From the NCBI GenBank assembly GCA_036558265.1, contig DATBFY010000741.1, positions 1 through 22,996 on the forward strand: 22,996 nt of DNA. Reading direction: 5' to 3'. Of the stretch, positions 6,690 to 14,042 are shown one piece after another. The position numbers and the translations under genes were made by a program. Source of the DNA: RYN-433 sp036558265 (GTDB lineage: Bacteria; Planctomycetota; Phycisphaerae; Tepidisphaerales; Tepidisphaeraceae). How positions within the stretch are numbered: position 1 is the first letter of the stretch; every line of letters starts with the position of its first letter. The notes beneath the pieces are model-generated. The model had not been told where the DNA came from. It ran no database searches and saw nothing but the letters and a program-made list of their open reading frames with translations.

Positions 6690-7721
6690 TTACTGACCGG
6701 GGGAACCCGATGATTGCGCCTGTTTGCGGAGTGCACTCAGGCGCTCGTTGGCTTCGACCAGTTTCGCGCGCGCGGCAGAAGCCTGGGGATCGGCGGCGAG
6801 GGCGTCCTGTTCCAGCTTGGTGACCCGGGCGCTCACGTCGAGTTTCTGCTTGGCGGCGGGCGCGACCTGGGCAGCGTCGGGGACGTTGGTGCCGGGGATC
6901 CTGGCAGCGGCCTGCTCGGCTTCGACCTTGTCCTTGGCGTGGTCGCGTTCGTTCAGAAGCTCGCGATACTGCGGGTTGTTGCGTTTGAGTTGTTCGAGCA
7001 CGCGCGTCGAGGCTGCGTCATATGCCGCCTGCGCCTGCTTGAGCTCGAGCATGGCCTGGTTGTATTCCGGCAGGCCTTGGACGGCGTTGTTGGCCTTGGC
7101 CTGGTCCTGGGTTGCGGAGGGGATGTCGGACGGCGTGGTGTTATTGACGCCGGGGGTGCCGGCGGCGTCGTCGTTGGTGTAACCGTCGCCGCGATAACCG
7201 TCGCCGTAGTAACCGTCGCCGTACCCGTAGTCGGGCATCCAGTAGGAATTCCCGCGCCACCACCAGGTGTACGGCGCCCAGCCGTTGTAGTATTGGGGGA
7301 CGACGACGATGGGGCCGCGCCTTCCAATGCTGCCAGGTCGCGTGGTGGGGCGCTGACGCGGGGGCGGCTGTTGCACGGCGCGCTGGGTGCGCTGCGGCGG
7401 CGTCGAGGCGACGTTGGCGCTGCGCGGCGGTTGGACGGGCGGGTTGGGCTGGGCGGCCGGGCGTGGCGGGGTGGGATTATTGTTGGCGCGGGCGGGGGGC
7501 GGATTGGTCGGCGCCGGCGGGTTGCCGCGCGGGGCCGGTGTCGGAGCGGGTCGAACCGGCGCGACCGGTGCGACCGGCGCGCGGGGCGCCGCCCCGGCGC
7601 TGCCGCCCGAGGGTGGGGTGGTGGCCGTGCCGCCGTCGCTCGCCGGCTCGGCCCCGGCGAATGCGCCGATCAGGAGGAACGTTACGACAACTACAAAGCG
7701 GATAATCCAGCGGGTCAACAT
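6690..7721 (-). CDS. Exported Pro/Ala-rich protein with a GDGY repeat and C-terminal coiled coil
   Basis: The 343-residue protein has a signal peptide ('MLTRWIIRFVVVVTFLLIGA', cleavage probably near AGAEPA). A low-complexity Pro/Ala/Asn linker follows (about 25-135). Then comes a Tyr/Gly/Trp-rich block with 'YYNGWAPYTWWWRGNSYW' and 'YGYGDGYYGDGYRGDGY', where a 15-bp DNA unit is tandemly repeated. The charged C-terminal third, rich in heptad-like Leu/Ala/Glu, looks like a coiled coil ('MLELKQAQAAYDAAS', 'LLNERDHAKDKVEAEQ'). GGAGG six bases upstream fixes the ATG at 7721. The architecture suggests a cell-envelope spacer or surface protein. The family is not recognised and the function is unknown. 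Confidence 0.78.
   Translation of the reverse strand: MLTRWIIRFVVVVTFLLIGAFAGAEPASDGGTATTPPSGGSAGAAPRAPVAPVAPVRPAPTPAPRGNPPAPTNPPPARANNNPTPPRPAAQPNPPVQPPRSANVASTPPQRTQRAVQQPPPRQRPTTRPGSIGRRGPIVVVPQYYNGWAPYTWWWRGNSYWMPDYGYGDGYYGDGYRGDGYTNDDAAGTPGVNNTTPSDIPSATQDQAKANNAVQGLPEYNQAMLELKQAQAAYDAASTRVLEQLKRNNPQYRELLNERDHAKDKVEAEQAAARIPGTNVPDAAQVAPAAKQKLDVSARVTKLEQDALAADPQASAARAKLVEANERLSALRKQAQSSGSPGQ
7179..7223 (-). repeat. Three tandem 15-bp units encoding GDGY-type repeats
   Basis: Three adjacent near-identical 15-bp units on the plus strand (gtaaccgtcgccg plus two variable bases) encode the tandem Gly-Asp-Gly-Tyr repeat of the Pro-rich secreted protein. The unit length keeps the frame, so copy number could vary without breaking the protein. 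Confidence 0.75.
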
Positions 7722-7800
7722 GGGAAGCCTCCTGCGCAAAGAGAAGTCGAGCAATCGGCGGACCGCCGGTCAGACACGGCGCAATCGAGGCGTCTTTGGC

Positions 7801-7806
7801 TACAAT
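7801..7806 (+). promoter_or_regulatory. Candidate -10 box of mnmG (TACAAT)
   Basis: TACAAT in the context GGCTACAAT lies 38 bases before the chosen ATG, giving a leader of about 32 nt. No clear -35 is visible. It shares the GGCTACAAT wording with the box before the beta-propeller gene. Confidence 0.4.
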
Positions 7807-7844
7807 CCGTCAACCTTTTACGACGTTCTGACGTACCCCTGAGG

Positions 7845-9689
7845 ATGCTGCGCGAATTTGACATCGTGGTGATCGGCGGCGGCCACGCCGGCGCGGAAGC
7901 GGCCTGGGCCGCGTCGCGCCTGGGCGCCTCCACCGCGCTGGTTTCCCTGGATCCGGCGCGCATCGGGCAGATGTCGTGCAATCCGGCAATCGGGGGGCTG
8001 GCCAAGGGACAAATGGTGCGGGAGATCGACGCGCTGGGCGGTCTGATGGGGCTGGCGATCGACAACACGGGCATCCAGTTCCGGATGCTCAATCGGAGCA
8101 AGGGCCCGGCGGTGTGGGGGCCGCGGGCGCAGGCAGATAAATACAAGTACGCCGTCGAGGTGCAGCGGCTGCTGGGCAGTTGTCCGAACCTGACGATCAT
8201 CAGGGGAGAAGTCGCGGAGATCGTGACGCAAGAGGGTTCAGGGTTCGGGGTTCAGGGTTCAGTGGTCGGCGTGGTGCTGGCCGATGGGACGGAACTGCGG
8301 TGTCGCGCGGTCGTCGTGACGACCGGGACGTTCCTGCGCGCGCTGATGCACACCGGTGAACAAAGGACCGAAGGCGGGCGCGTCGGCGAGGCGACCGCCA
8401 AGGGATTGTCGGGATGTCTGGCGAAGCTGGGCCTGGAGCTGGGCCGGCTGAAGACGGGGACGCCGCCGCGACTGCACAAGGACTCGATCGATTTCTCGCG
8501 TTTCGAGATCCAGGAAGGTGATGCGCCGCCGGTGCCGTTCTCGTTTCTCAACGAGTATGGGACATGGCAACCGCCGCTATCGCAGGTCTGCTGCCACCTG
8601 TCGGCCACGAACGAGCAAATCCACCAGATCATCCGCGCCAACCTCCACCGGGCGCCGATGTACTCGGGGCAGATCCAGTCCACCGGGCCTCGGTACTGTC
8701 CGTCGATCGAGGACAAGGTGGTGCGCTTCGCGGAAAAGCCCAGTCATCACATCTTCCTCGAGCCCGAAGGGCTCGATACGCCGGAGATTTATTGCAACGG
8801 GATCAGCACGAGCCTGCCGGGGGACGTGCAGGAGCAGATGGTGCGGCTGATCCCGGGCCTGGAGGATGCGAGGATCCTCCGTTACGGCTACGCGGTCGAG
8901 TACGACATGGTCTGGCCGAAGGAGATCCGCAGCACGCTCCAGACCAAGAAGGTCGGCGGATTGTTCCTGGCGGGACAGATCAACGGCACGAGCGGCTACG
9001 AGGAGGCGGCGGCGCAGGGGCAGGTCGCCGGCATCAACGCCGCGCGATATGCCGCAAGCGGCTTAGCGGATTTCGTCCTGCGCCGTGACGAGGCGTATAT
9101 CGGCGTGCTGATCGACGACCTGGTGACCAAGCCGCCGATCGAGCCGTATCGCATGTTCACCAGCCGCGCCGAGCACCGCCTGCACCTGCGCAGCGACAAT
9201 GCCGACCAGCGGCTGACCGCCAAGGGGCATGCGCTGGGCCTGGTGGACGATGATCGCTGGGCGCGCTTCACGGCGCGCCAGTCGGAGATCGAGTCGGCGC
9301 TGGTGATGCTGCGGGCGCATCGGGTCGAGGGGTTGACGGCCGAGGATTGGTTGCGCCGGCCGGATAATGACTGGGGCGGGCTGGTGGAACGTCTGCCGGC
9401 CGCGCATGAGGTGAGCGCCGCCGTCGGGCAACTCGCCCAGATCCGCGTCAAGTACGCGCCGTACATCGAGCGCCAGGACAGGCAGATCGAGCGTTTCTCG
9501 AAGCTGGAAGAGAAGCTGATTCCCGCATGGGTCGACTACGCGCGCGTCACCGGTCTGCGCACCGAGGCCAGGGTCAAGCTGGCGCAGTTCACGCCTCGGA
9601 GCCTGGGGCAGGCGCTGCGCATCAGCGGGATCACGCCGGCGGACGTGACCCTGCTCGCTATCCACCTGGAGAAGGGGCGAAGTTCGTAG
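7845..9689 (+). CDS. mnmG: tRNA uridine-5-carboxymethylaminomethyl modification enzyme MnmG (GidA)
   Basis: MnmG, with MnmE, installs carboxymethylaminomethyl groups on wobble U34 of certain tRNAs using FAD, NADH and methylene-tetrahydrofolate. The 614-residue length is normal. The FAD-binding 'VIGGGHAGAEAA' is at residues 9-20, 'SCNPAIGGLAKGQ' with its conserved Cys at 45, followed by 'RSKGPAVWGPRAQADK', 'LKTGTPPR', 'AGQINGTSGYEEAAAQG' and 'FTSRAEHRL'. The ATG at 7845 is chosen because the Rossmann strand starts there; the upstream open frame is antisense to another gene. Two oddities: four 7-bp repeats sit in frame around residues 130-139 (EGSGFGVQGS), and the TAG stop is part of a palindromic repeat. 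Neither touches a conserved motif. mnmE is not in the window. Confidence 0.96.
   Translation: MLREFDIVVIGGGHAGAEAAWAASRLGASTALVSLDPARIGQMSCNPAIGGLAKGQMVREIDALGGLMGLAIDNTGIQFRMLNRSKGPAVWGPRAQADKYKYAVEVQRLLGSCPNLTIIRGEVAEIVTQEGSGFGVQGSVVGVVLADGTELRCRAVVVTTGTFLRALMHTGEQRTEGGRVGEATAKGLSGCLAKLGLELGRLKTGTPPRLHKDSIDFSRFEIQEGDAPPVPFSFLNEYGTWQPPLSQVCCHLSATNEQIHQIIRANLHRAPMYSGQIQSTGPRYCPSIEDKVVRFAEKPSHHIFLEPEGLDTPEIYCNGISTSLPGDVQEQMVRLIPGLEDARILRYGYAVEYDMVWPKEIRSTLQTKKVGGLFLAGQINGTSGYEEAAAQGQVAGINAARYAASGLADFVLRRDEAYIGVLIDDLVTKPPIEPYRMFTSRAEHRLHLRSDNADQRLTAKGHALGLVDDDRWARFTARQSEIESALVMLRAHRVEGLTAEDWLRRPDNDWGGLVERLPAAHEVSAAVGQLAQIRVKYAPYIERQDRQIERFSKLEEKLIPAWVDYARVTGLRTEARVKLAQFTPRSLGQALRISGITPADVTLLAIHLEKGRSS
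8234..8261 (+). repeat. Four tandem GGGTTCA-type heptamers inside mnmG
   Basis: The units GGGTTCA, GGGTTCG, GGGTTCA and GGGTTCA stand head to tail. They encode the Gly/Ser/Val-rich stretch around MnmG residues 130-139, in a loop between the strand ending EIVTQ and the next strand VVGVVLADG. Loss or gain of one unit would shift the frame; three units would not. Confidence 0.9.
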
Positions 9690-9754
9690 CACGGGCGTCT
9701 CGCGCGTCTCGCCCGTGAATGATCAAAAGACACGGGCGAGACGCCCCGTGCTAC
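9686..9754. repeat. Inverted pair of GTAG-headed palindromic (REP-like) units, probable bidirectional terminator
   Basis: The left arm starts GTAGCACGGGCGTCTCGC on the plus strand; the right arm reads GTAGCACGGGGCGTCTCGCC on the minus strand. The two are complementary except for an extra 8-9 bases in the left arm, and a 13-nt AT-rich spacer separates them. Each arm is itself a GTAG tetranucleotide followed by a CACGGG...CCCGTG palindrome, the architecture of REP elements mobilised by RAYT transposases. It lies between convergent mnmG and the pilin-like gene and could terminate both. The TAG of the left GTAG is the mnmG stop codon. Confidence 0.8.
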
Positions 9755-9761
9755 GGAATCC

Positions 9762-10634
9762 CTATTGATCCAACCGCCACTTGGGGCCGCTGGCGTACTT
9801 CAGGTTCAGGTTCATGGTGCTGAAGGTGATGTTCGCGGGGTTGGCGTCGCCCAAGCCGCCGGGGAGGCCGGCGACCGGGTAGGTTTCGGCGTGCCCGTCG
9901 AAGAAGAGGAGGTTCGCGGCGGTCATCTTGTTGTGACGGGCGTTGAGGCGGTTGGCGTTGGTGCTCTGGATGTTCAGGCTGATGCCGTCGAACAGGAACA
10001 CGACCTCCGACGACTTGCGCACCTCGCTCATCTTGGGGATCGGGGCGGGGAGCGTGGGTCCCTGGGGCTTGGCGCCGTCGTTGGGCCAGCGGCGGCAGGG
10101 GACGCCCTTGTCGGTCCCGCTGGTGCCATTGATGCCGTACCAGCAGTAGATGTAGCGGCCCGGGTCGAAGATTTTCGACTGGTACTGCACGGCCTTGGCG
10201 CCTTCCTGGTCAACCCGGCTCCTGGGCAGGCCGCTGGTCACGCTCGAGTTGGCGATAAATTCCTGCAATCCGGAGGGGCAGAAGAGGGCGTTGCTCTCGT
10301 TGGGGGTCTGGCCAGCGACGGTCTGGGGGTAGGGCAAATATTTGTTGGTCACCAGGATGGTGGCCCATGATTCAAGCACCTTGTATCCGTTGGCGTCCGG
10401 GGCGGTGTTCCAGTCACCGATGTCACAGGGAATGATGTACCCCCTGTTATCCGCGACATAGTTGGCGTGGATGATGCCCAACTGCCGGAGGTTGGACAGG
10501 CAGGCGGCCACGCGGCTGGCTTCCCTGGCCTTGCTCAGGGCGGGCAGCAGGATGGAGATCAGCAGGGCGATAATCCCAATGACGACAAGGAGTTCCACCA
10601 GAGTGAACCCCCTATTTCGAACGACTTTAGACAC
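9762..10634 (-). CDS. Type-IV-pilin-like / pseudopilin protein with planctomycete C-terminal signature
   Basis: The 290-residue protein has a class III signal: 'VVRNRG' then 'FTLVELLVVIGIIALLISI', with prepilin-peptidase cleavage expected between Gly9 and Phe10 and the key Glu at mature position 5. The N-terminal helix continues into 'REASRVAACLSNLRQLG', standard for pseudopilins. Near the C-terminus 'ARHNKMTAANLLFFDGHAE' resembles the H-X9-DG signature abundant in planctomycete prepilin-like proteins, here with two extra residues between His and Asp-Gly. The start is GTG at 10634, supported by GGAGG seven bases upstream. These proteins are numerous in planctomycetes and mostly uncharacterised. 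No pilus assembly genes are nearby. Confidence 0.88.
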   Translation of the reverse strand: MSKVVRNRGFTLVELLVVIGIIALLISILLPALSKAREASRVAACLSNLRQLGIIHANYVADNRGYIIPCDIGDWNTAPDANGYKVLESWATILVTNKYLPYPQTVAGQTPNESNALFCPSGLQEFIANSSVTSGLPRSRVDQEGAKAVQYQSKIFDPGRYIYCWYGINGTSGTDKGVPCRRWPNDGAKPQGPTLPAPIPKMSEVRKSSEVVFLFDGISLNIQSTNANRLNARHNKMTAANLLFFDGHAETYPVAGLPGGLGDANPANITFSTMNLNLKYASGPKWRLDQ

Positions 10635-10665
10635 GTAACAGCCTCCACAAATGGGGTGAGGCTAT

Positions 10666-10671
10666 ATCATA
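10666..10671 (-). promoter_or_regulatory. Candidate -10 box of the pilin-like gene (TATGAT)
   Basis: TATGAT on the minus strand lies about 31 bases before the GTG start, at the very end of the preceding gene. No good -35 is visible. The presence of a normal Shine-Dalgarno sequence is consistent with a leadered transcript. Confidence 0.35.
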
Positions 10672-11227
10672 CCGCACGACCCAGCGAAGCGTTTTCGCGA
10701 AGTGCGACCGGCGGGGTGAGAATTTCGTTGAGGACGAAGGCCGCCCGCAAGGTTTCGGGTCGTCGGATGAGTCGACCGATCTGGGCCGCCGGGGCTTGCG
10801 CGGCCGGGGCGGGGCGGGCGACGGGCGCGGCCAGGGCGACGGCCGGCGCTGTGGCCGCAACGGTGGAGCCCGAGTTGAATGCCCGCGCGGCCGGCGCGAC
10901 CGGCACGTTGGGCAGCGCCCCAGGCGCGGACCGGACTGTCTGCTGCTGGCGCTTGGGCGAGCGCCCTTTGGCCTTATTGGCCTTGGGCTGCTGCTGCAAC
11001 CGAGGCAGTGGCGGCGGGGAGTAGGAGGACGGCGAAATCGGCGGGGCAGCGGTTTGTATCCGCGGCAGGCGCTGTTGGCGCTTGGCCTGTTCGGCCGCCT
11101 TCTTGATCGCCGAGACCGCGGCGCCCAGCACCCAGATCGCGGCCACCACGCCGAAGAAGACGAACTTGATCCACTGCTCTTCGGGGGAGGAGGAGCGGGC
11201 GGCGAGGATGAGGTCGGGTGTGGGCAT
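10667..11227 (-). CDS. Small single-span membrane protein downstream of floA
   Basis: The 186-residue protein has a short N-terminus, one membrane span ('WIKFVFFGVVAAIWVLGAAV', about 19-38), and a basic juxtamembrane stretch (KKAAEQAKRQQR). A Pro/Ala/Gln-rich disordered linker leads to a C-terminal block 'RPETLRAAFVLNEILTPPVA'. I recall similar '...AxxLxEILxPPxALR' tails in small planctomycete proteins near floA, but I cannot verify this here. It follows floA by 77 bp on the same strand and is likely cotranscribed with nfeD and floA. The topology (short outside end, long disordered cytoplasmic tail) would let the C-terminal motif bind a partner. The function is unknown. Confidence 0.72.
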   Translation of the reverse strand: MPTPDLILAARSSSPEEQWIKFVFFGVVAAIWVLGAAVSAIKKAAEQAKRQQRLPRIQTAAPPISPSSYSPPPLPRLQQQPKANKAKGRSPKRQQQTVRSAPGALPNVPVAPAARAFNSGSTVAATAPAVALAAPVARPAPAAQAPAAQIGRLIRRPETLRAAFVLNEILTPPVALRENASLGRAV

Positions 11228-11250
11228 CGTCGTCGGTGTTTGGCGGGGGA

Positions 11251-11275
11251 CCGCCCGTGGCCGGGCGGGCTAAAC
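11251..11275 (-). repeat. GTTTAGCC-headed hairpin repeat, downstream of floA
   Basis: On the minus strand GTTTAGCC (11275-11268) runs into the perfect 7-bp stem CCGCCCG-loop-CGGGCGG (11251-11268, sharing one base). An equivalent head-plus-hairpin unit lies in opposite orientation upstream of floA at 12342-12366. There is no T-tract. It is probably a repetitive palindromic element in the floA-to-next-gene gap. Confidence 0.6.
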
Positions 11276-11304
11276 GGGATCTCCAACCGATGTTGCCGCG
11301 CGCG

Positions 11305-12324
11305 CTATGCCTTGGCGCCGTCGGTGGGTTTGCCGATGGCCTCGCGCATGGTGGTGTCGGCCTGGATGTTCTTGATCTTGTAGTAGTCGATCACGCCCAG
11401 GTTGCCGCTGCGGAAGGCGTCGGCGATGGCCTTGGGGACGTCGGCCTCGGCGAGGACGACGGCGGCGCGGTTCTCGGCCTGCTTGGCGATGTTCTCCTGC
11501 TCGTGGGCGATGGCCATGGCCCGTCGTTTTTCCGCCTCGGCCTGGAAGCGGCGCTTGTCGGATTCGGCCTGGTCCGCCTGGAGCTTGGCGCCGATGTTTT
11601 CGCCAACGTCGATGTCGGCGATATCGATCGAGAGGATCTCGAAGGCGGTGTTGGCGTCGAGGCCCTTGGCGAGCACGGCCTTGGAGATGTGATCGGGGTT
11701 TTCCAGGACGTCGGAATGGTCGACGGCCGAGCCGATCGCGGTGACGATGCCCTCGCCGACGCGGGCGATGATCGTCTCCTCGGTGGCCCCTCCCACGAGG
11801 CTCTTGATGTTGGTGCGGACGGTGACGCGTGCCTTGACCTTGAGCTGCACGCCGTTCTTGGCGACGCCGTCGATGGTCAGGCGGCCCAGGGCGGGATTGG
11901 GGACGTCAATGACCTTGGGGTTCACGCTGGTCTGGACGGCGTCCAGAATATCGCGCCCGGCGAGGTCGATCGCGGTCGCCACGTTCCAGGGCAGGTCGAT
12001 GTTGGCCTTATTGGCGGCGATCATCGCGTTGATCACGCGCATGACGTTGCCGCCGGCGAGCACGTGCGACTCCATCTCGCTGCTGGAGACGTGCAGCCCG
12101 GCGCGCATGGCCTGGATGCGGCTGTTGACGATCACCAGCGGGTTGACGTTTCGGATGCGCATGCCGATGAGGTCGGCGAAGGTCACGTGCGCCCCGGAGA
12201 CCAGGGCACGGACGTAGAGCCCGATGAAGTTGAACATCACGATGAAGATGATGAAGACGACGATTCCCAGGACGATCCAGAAGATCGTCATGCCGTCGAT
12301 TGCGCCCAGCAGCAAGGTAGACAT
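11305..12324 (-). CDS. floA: Flotillin-like protein FloA
   Basis: FloA is a bacterial flotillin that organises functional membrane microdomains and oligomerises on the inner membrane face. The 339-residue product has an N-terminal membrane segment (about 13-38, 'IFWIVLGIVVFIIFIVMFNF'). An SPFH-like region follows with 'NPLVIVNSRIQAMRAGL', 'DLPWNVATAIDLAGRDI', 'VKARVTVRTNI' and 'GGATEETIIARVGEGIV'. The C-terminal coiled coil is rich in Ala/Glu/Arg ('QAESDKRRFQAEAEKRRAMA'). Length and motif order match the YqfA/FloA family. AGAAGG lies upstream of the ATG at a rather long distance. It follows nfeD by 87 bp, the conserved arrangement seen in Bacillus. GTTTAGCC-type hairpins flank it on both sides. 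Confidence 0.95.
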   Translation of the reverse strand: MSTLLLGAIDGMTIFWIVLGIVVFIIFIVMFNFIGLYVRALVSGAHVTFADLIGMRIRNVNPLVIVNSRIQAMRAGLHVSSSEMESHVLAGGNVMRVINAMIAANKANIDLPWNVATAIDLAGRDILDAVQTSVNPKVIDVPNPALGRLTIDGVAKNGVQLKVKARVTVRTNIKSLVGGATEETIIARVGEGIVTAIGSAVDHSDVLENPDHISKAVLAKGLDANTAFEILSIDIADIDVGENIGAKLQADQAESDKRRFQAEAEKRRAMAIAHEQENIAKQAENRAAVVLAEADVPKAIADAFRSGNLGVIDYYKIKNIQADTTMREAIGKPTDGAKA

Positions 12325-12341
12325 AGCTTGGTTTTCCTTCT

Positions 12342-12366
12342 GTTTAGCCGGCCCGCTCGCGGGCCG
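12342..12366 (+). repeat. GTTTAGCC-headed hairpin repeat, upstream of floA
   Basis: GTTTAGCC (12342-12349) is followed by the 8-bp inverted repeat CGGCCCGC-TC-GCGGGCCG (12349-12366). It lies in the nfeD-floA gap about 17 bases before the floA start and points the opposite way to the unit at 11251-11275. In the nfeD-floA transcript it would fold into a stable hairpin just ahead of the floA ribosome site, so it might affect relative expression. Confidence 0.6.
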
Positions 12367-12411
12367 CGCCCCGGTCTCTTGATTTCAATCGATCGCGACT
12401 GTCGCATCAGG

Positions 12412-13995
12412 TCATTCAGCCACCATCGGCCGCACGACGATCCGGTTGTCCGAGTTGTTGCGTACGGCGATGCGCGTGCCGCGCGCGATGTAGCCGACGT
12501 CGCTGATCACCGAGTAGACCCGTCGCTCGCCACTGACCGGGTGGATGAACGTCGCCGAACCGCCCGGCTTGAGCTCGCTCAACGTCTCGCCGATCGCGCC
12601 GATCACGGGCCGGTACTCGATCGTATCCGCGGCGCGCTGCGGCAGGACGACCGCCTCAACATTGCCGGTCGTGCTGGTCAGGATCAACCGCCGGAAGTAC
12701 GGGATGCTCGGCAGGTATCGCCGCAGCCACATCGACAGGAGCAGCGAGCAGATCATCGCGCTGACGACCATGGCGATGCCGTTGCGGATGTTGATCCAGG
12801 TGCCTTCGAGGTGCGGGAGGACGGTCGGCCCGCCGCCGCCGCCCGGTTCCTTGCCGACGAAGGTCATCACCAGCCCGAAGAGCACCATCAGCACGCCCAG
12901 GATTCCCGCCACGCCGAAGCCGGGGATCACGAAGATTTCCAGCGCCAACAGGGCCACGCCGACCAGGATGACCAGGATCTCCCACCACTGGGCGTAGCCG
13001 GTGAGCAGCGGTACGCCGATCAACACCGCCAGCACGAGCACCGCCAGGGCCTCGGCCAGTCCGTGCCCCGGCGCGTGCAGCGCCGCGTAAACGGCCTGGG
13101 CCAGCAGCACCATCAGCAGCATGCGGATGAACGGGGCGTTGAGCCACTCGACCAGTCTGTCGCCCGCGCCCGGGGCGAAGGTGCCGATGATCGCGTAATT
13201 CCGCTGCCGCGCCAGGCCCGAGACGCCGGCGTCGGCGGTCGCGCGCGACAGGCCGAGCTTCGCCGCGGTCTTGCCGCTCACGGTGAGCAGGGTCGATTCG
13301 GAATCGACCGGGGTCGGCACGTCGGGGTCGCGCACCTCGGTCCAGCCTTGCCTGGTCAGGCTTTCGAATTCCTTTTGATCCACGAAGCGCCGCGTGCCGC
13401 CTTCGCCGTCCTGCACCCAGTGGACGACGGTCTTCATGGACACCATCGCCTGGGCGAGCAGGGGGTCATAGCCGTTGCGGATCGCGCTGTCGCGGAATTC
13501 GGACGGGATCGGGCTCTCGGACTTGGCGCGCTCGGTCTCGCCCAGGGAATCCAGGCCCCCGTCTTCCCGCAGCGCGATCGGTGCGCAATCGCCGAGCTGT
13601 GCGCTGGGGGCCATGACGATCTCGTCGCACGCCAGCGCGATCATCGCGCCGGCGGAGATCGCCTTGTCGCTGACGAACGCGATCGTGTGGACCCCGCTCT
13701 GACCTTTGAGGAATCGTGAGATATCCAGGCCCGACGTGACCAGCCCGCCGTAGGTGTCCAGGTCCACGATGATGACCTTGGCGCCGGCGGCCCTGGCCTG
13801 GTTGAAGTGGCGGATGAAGCCGTCGCGGTTGTAGTCGTCGACCTTCCCCTCGAGGCGCACGACCGCCGCTGGCGTAGCCCGTGCCTCCGCCACGGCGCTG
13901 ACCTCCCCTTGCGCCCGGACCCCCGGCGCGGTGATTCCCAGCAGGAGCAGGAGGGACAGTGCATACCCGATGGATGGCGATATACCCCGTCTCAT
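12412..13995 (-). CDS. nfeD: NfeD-family membrane-bound ClpP-class serine protease
   Basis: This is the long form of NfeD (527 residues), which partners flotillins. It has a signal peptide (about 1-28, 'YALSLLLLLGITAPGVRAQG') and a periplasmic ClpP/SppA-like protease domain (about 43-275). The protease domain shows 'IIVDLDTYGGLV' (75-86) and the nucleophile motif 'AISAGAMIALACDEI' with Ser114; a downstream Lys near 158 may be the partner of the Ser/Lys dyad. Several membrane spans follow (about 290-425), then a C-terminal OB-fold NfeD domain ('GAIGETLSELKPGGSATF', 'VISDVGYIARGTRIAV'). The ATG at 13995 lies exactly six bases after a TACAAT box. It precedes floA in the same direction. The domain assignment is firm; the substrate is unknown. 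Confidence 0.93.
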   Translation of the reverse strand: MRRGISPSIGYALSLLLLLGITAPGVRAQGEVSAVAEARATPAAVVRLEGKVDDYNRDGFIRHFNQARAAGAKVIIVDLDTYGGLVTSGLDISRFLKGQSGVHTIAFVSDKAISAGAMIALACDEIVMAPSAQLGDCAPIALREDGGLDSLGETERAKSESPIPSEFRDSAIRNGYDPLLAQAMVSMKTVVHWVQDGEGGTRRFVDQKEFESLTRQGWTEVRDPDVPTPVDSESTLLTVSGKTAAKLGLSRATADAGVSGLARQRNYAIIGTFAPGAGDRLVEWLNAPFIRMLLMVLLAQAVYAALHAPGHGLAEALAVLVLAVLIGVPLLTGYAQWWEILVILVGVALLALEIFVIPGFGVAGILGVLMVLFGLVMTFVGKEPGGGGGPTVLPHLEGTWINIRNGIAMVVSAMICSLLLSMWLRRYLPSIPYFRRLILTSTTGNVEAVVLPQRAADTIEYRPVIGAIGETLSELKPGGSATFIHPVSGERRVYSVISDVGYIARGTRIAVRNNSDNRIVVRPMVAE

Positions 13996-14001
13996 GACCC
14001 T

Positions 14002-14007
14002 ATTGTA
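14002..14007 (-). promoter_or_regulatory. Candidate -10 box of nfeD (TACAAT), leaderless layout
   Basis: TACAAT on the minus strand is followed by exactly six bases and then the nfeD ATG, which would place the transcription start on the A of the start codon. No Shine-Dalgarno sequence and no clear -35 are present. It lies in the 47-bp gap after the permease gene, so it could separate nfeD-floA from the ABC operon. Confidence 0.5.
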
Positions 14008-14042
14008 TGAAAGGTCGGGCCGGTTGTGGTGGACATTCTGCC

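Noticed and set aside
6714..7844. Long in-frame upstream extension of mnmG
   Set aside because: It lies antisense to the secreted Pro-rich protein gene, which has its own signal peptide and ribosome site, and MnmG proteins start at the FAD-binding strand found at 7845.
11218..13719. 833-codon open frame on the plus strand
   Set aside because: It is the His/Asp/Gly-rich antisense shadow of floA and nfeD, both of which have clear domain motifs on the minus strand.
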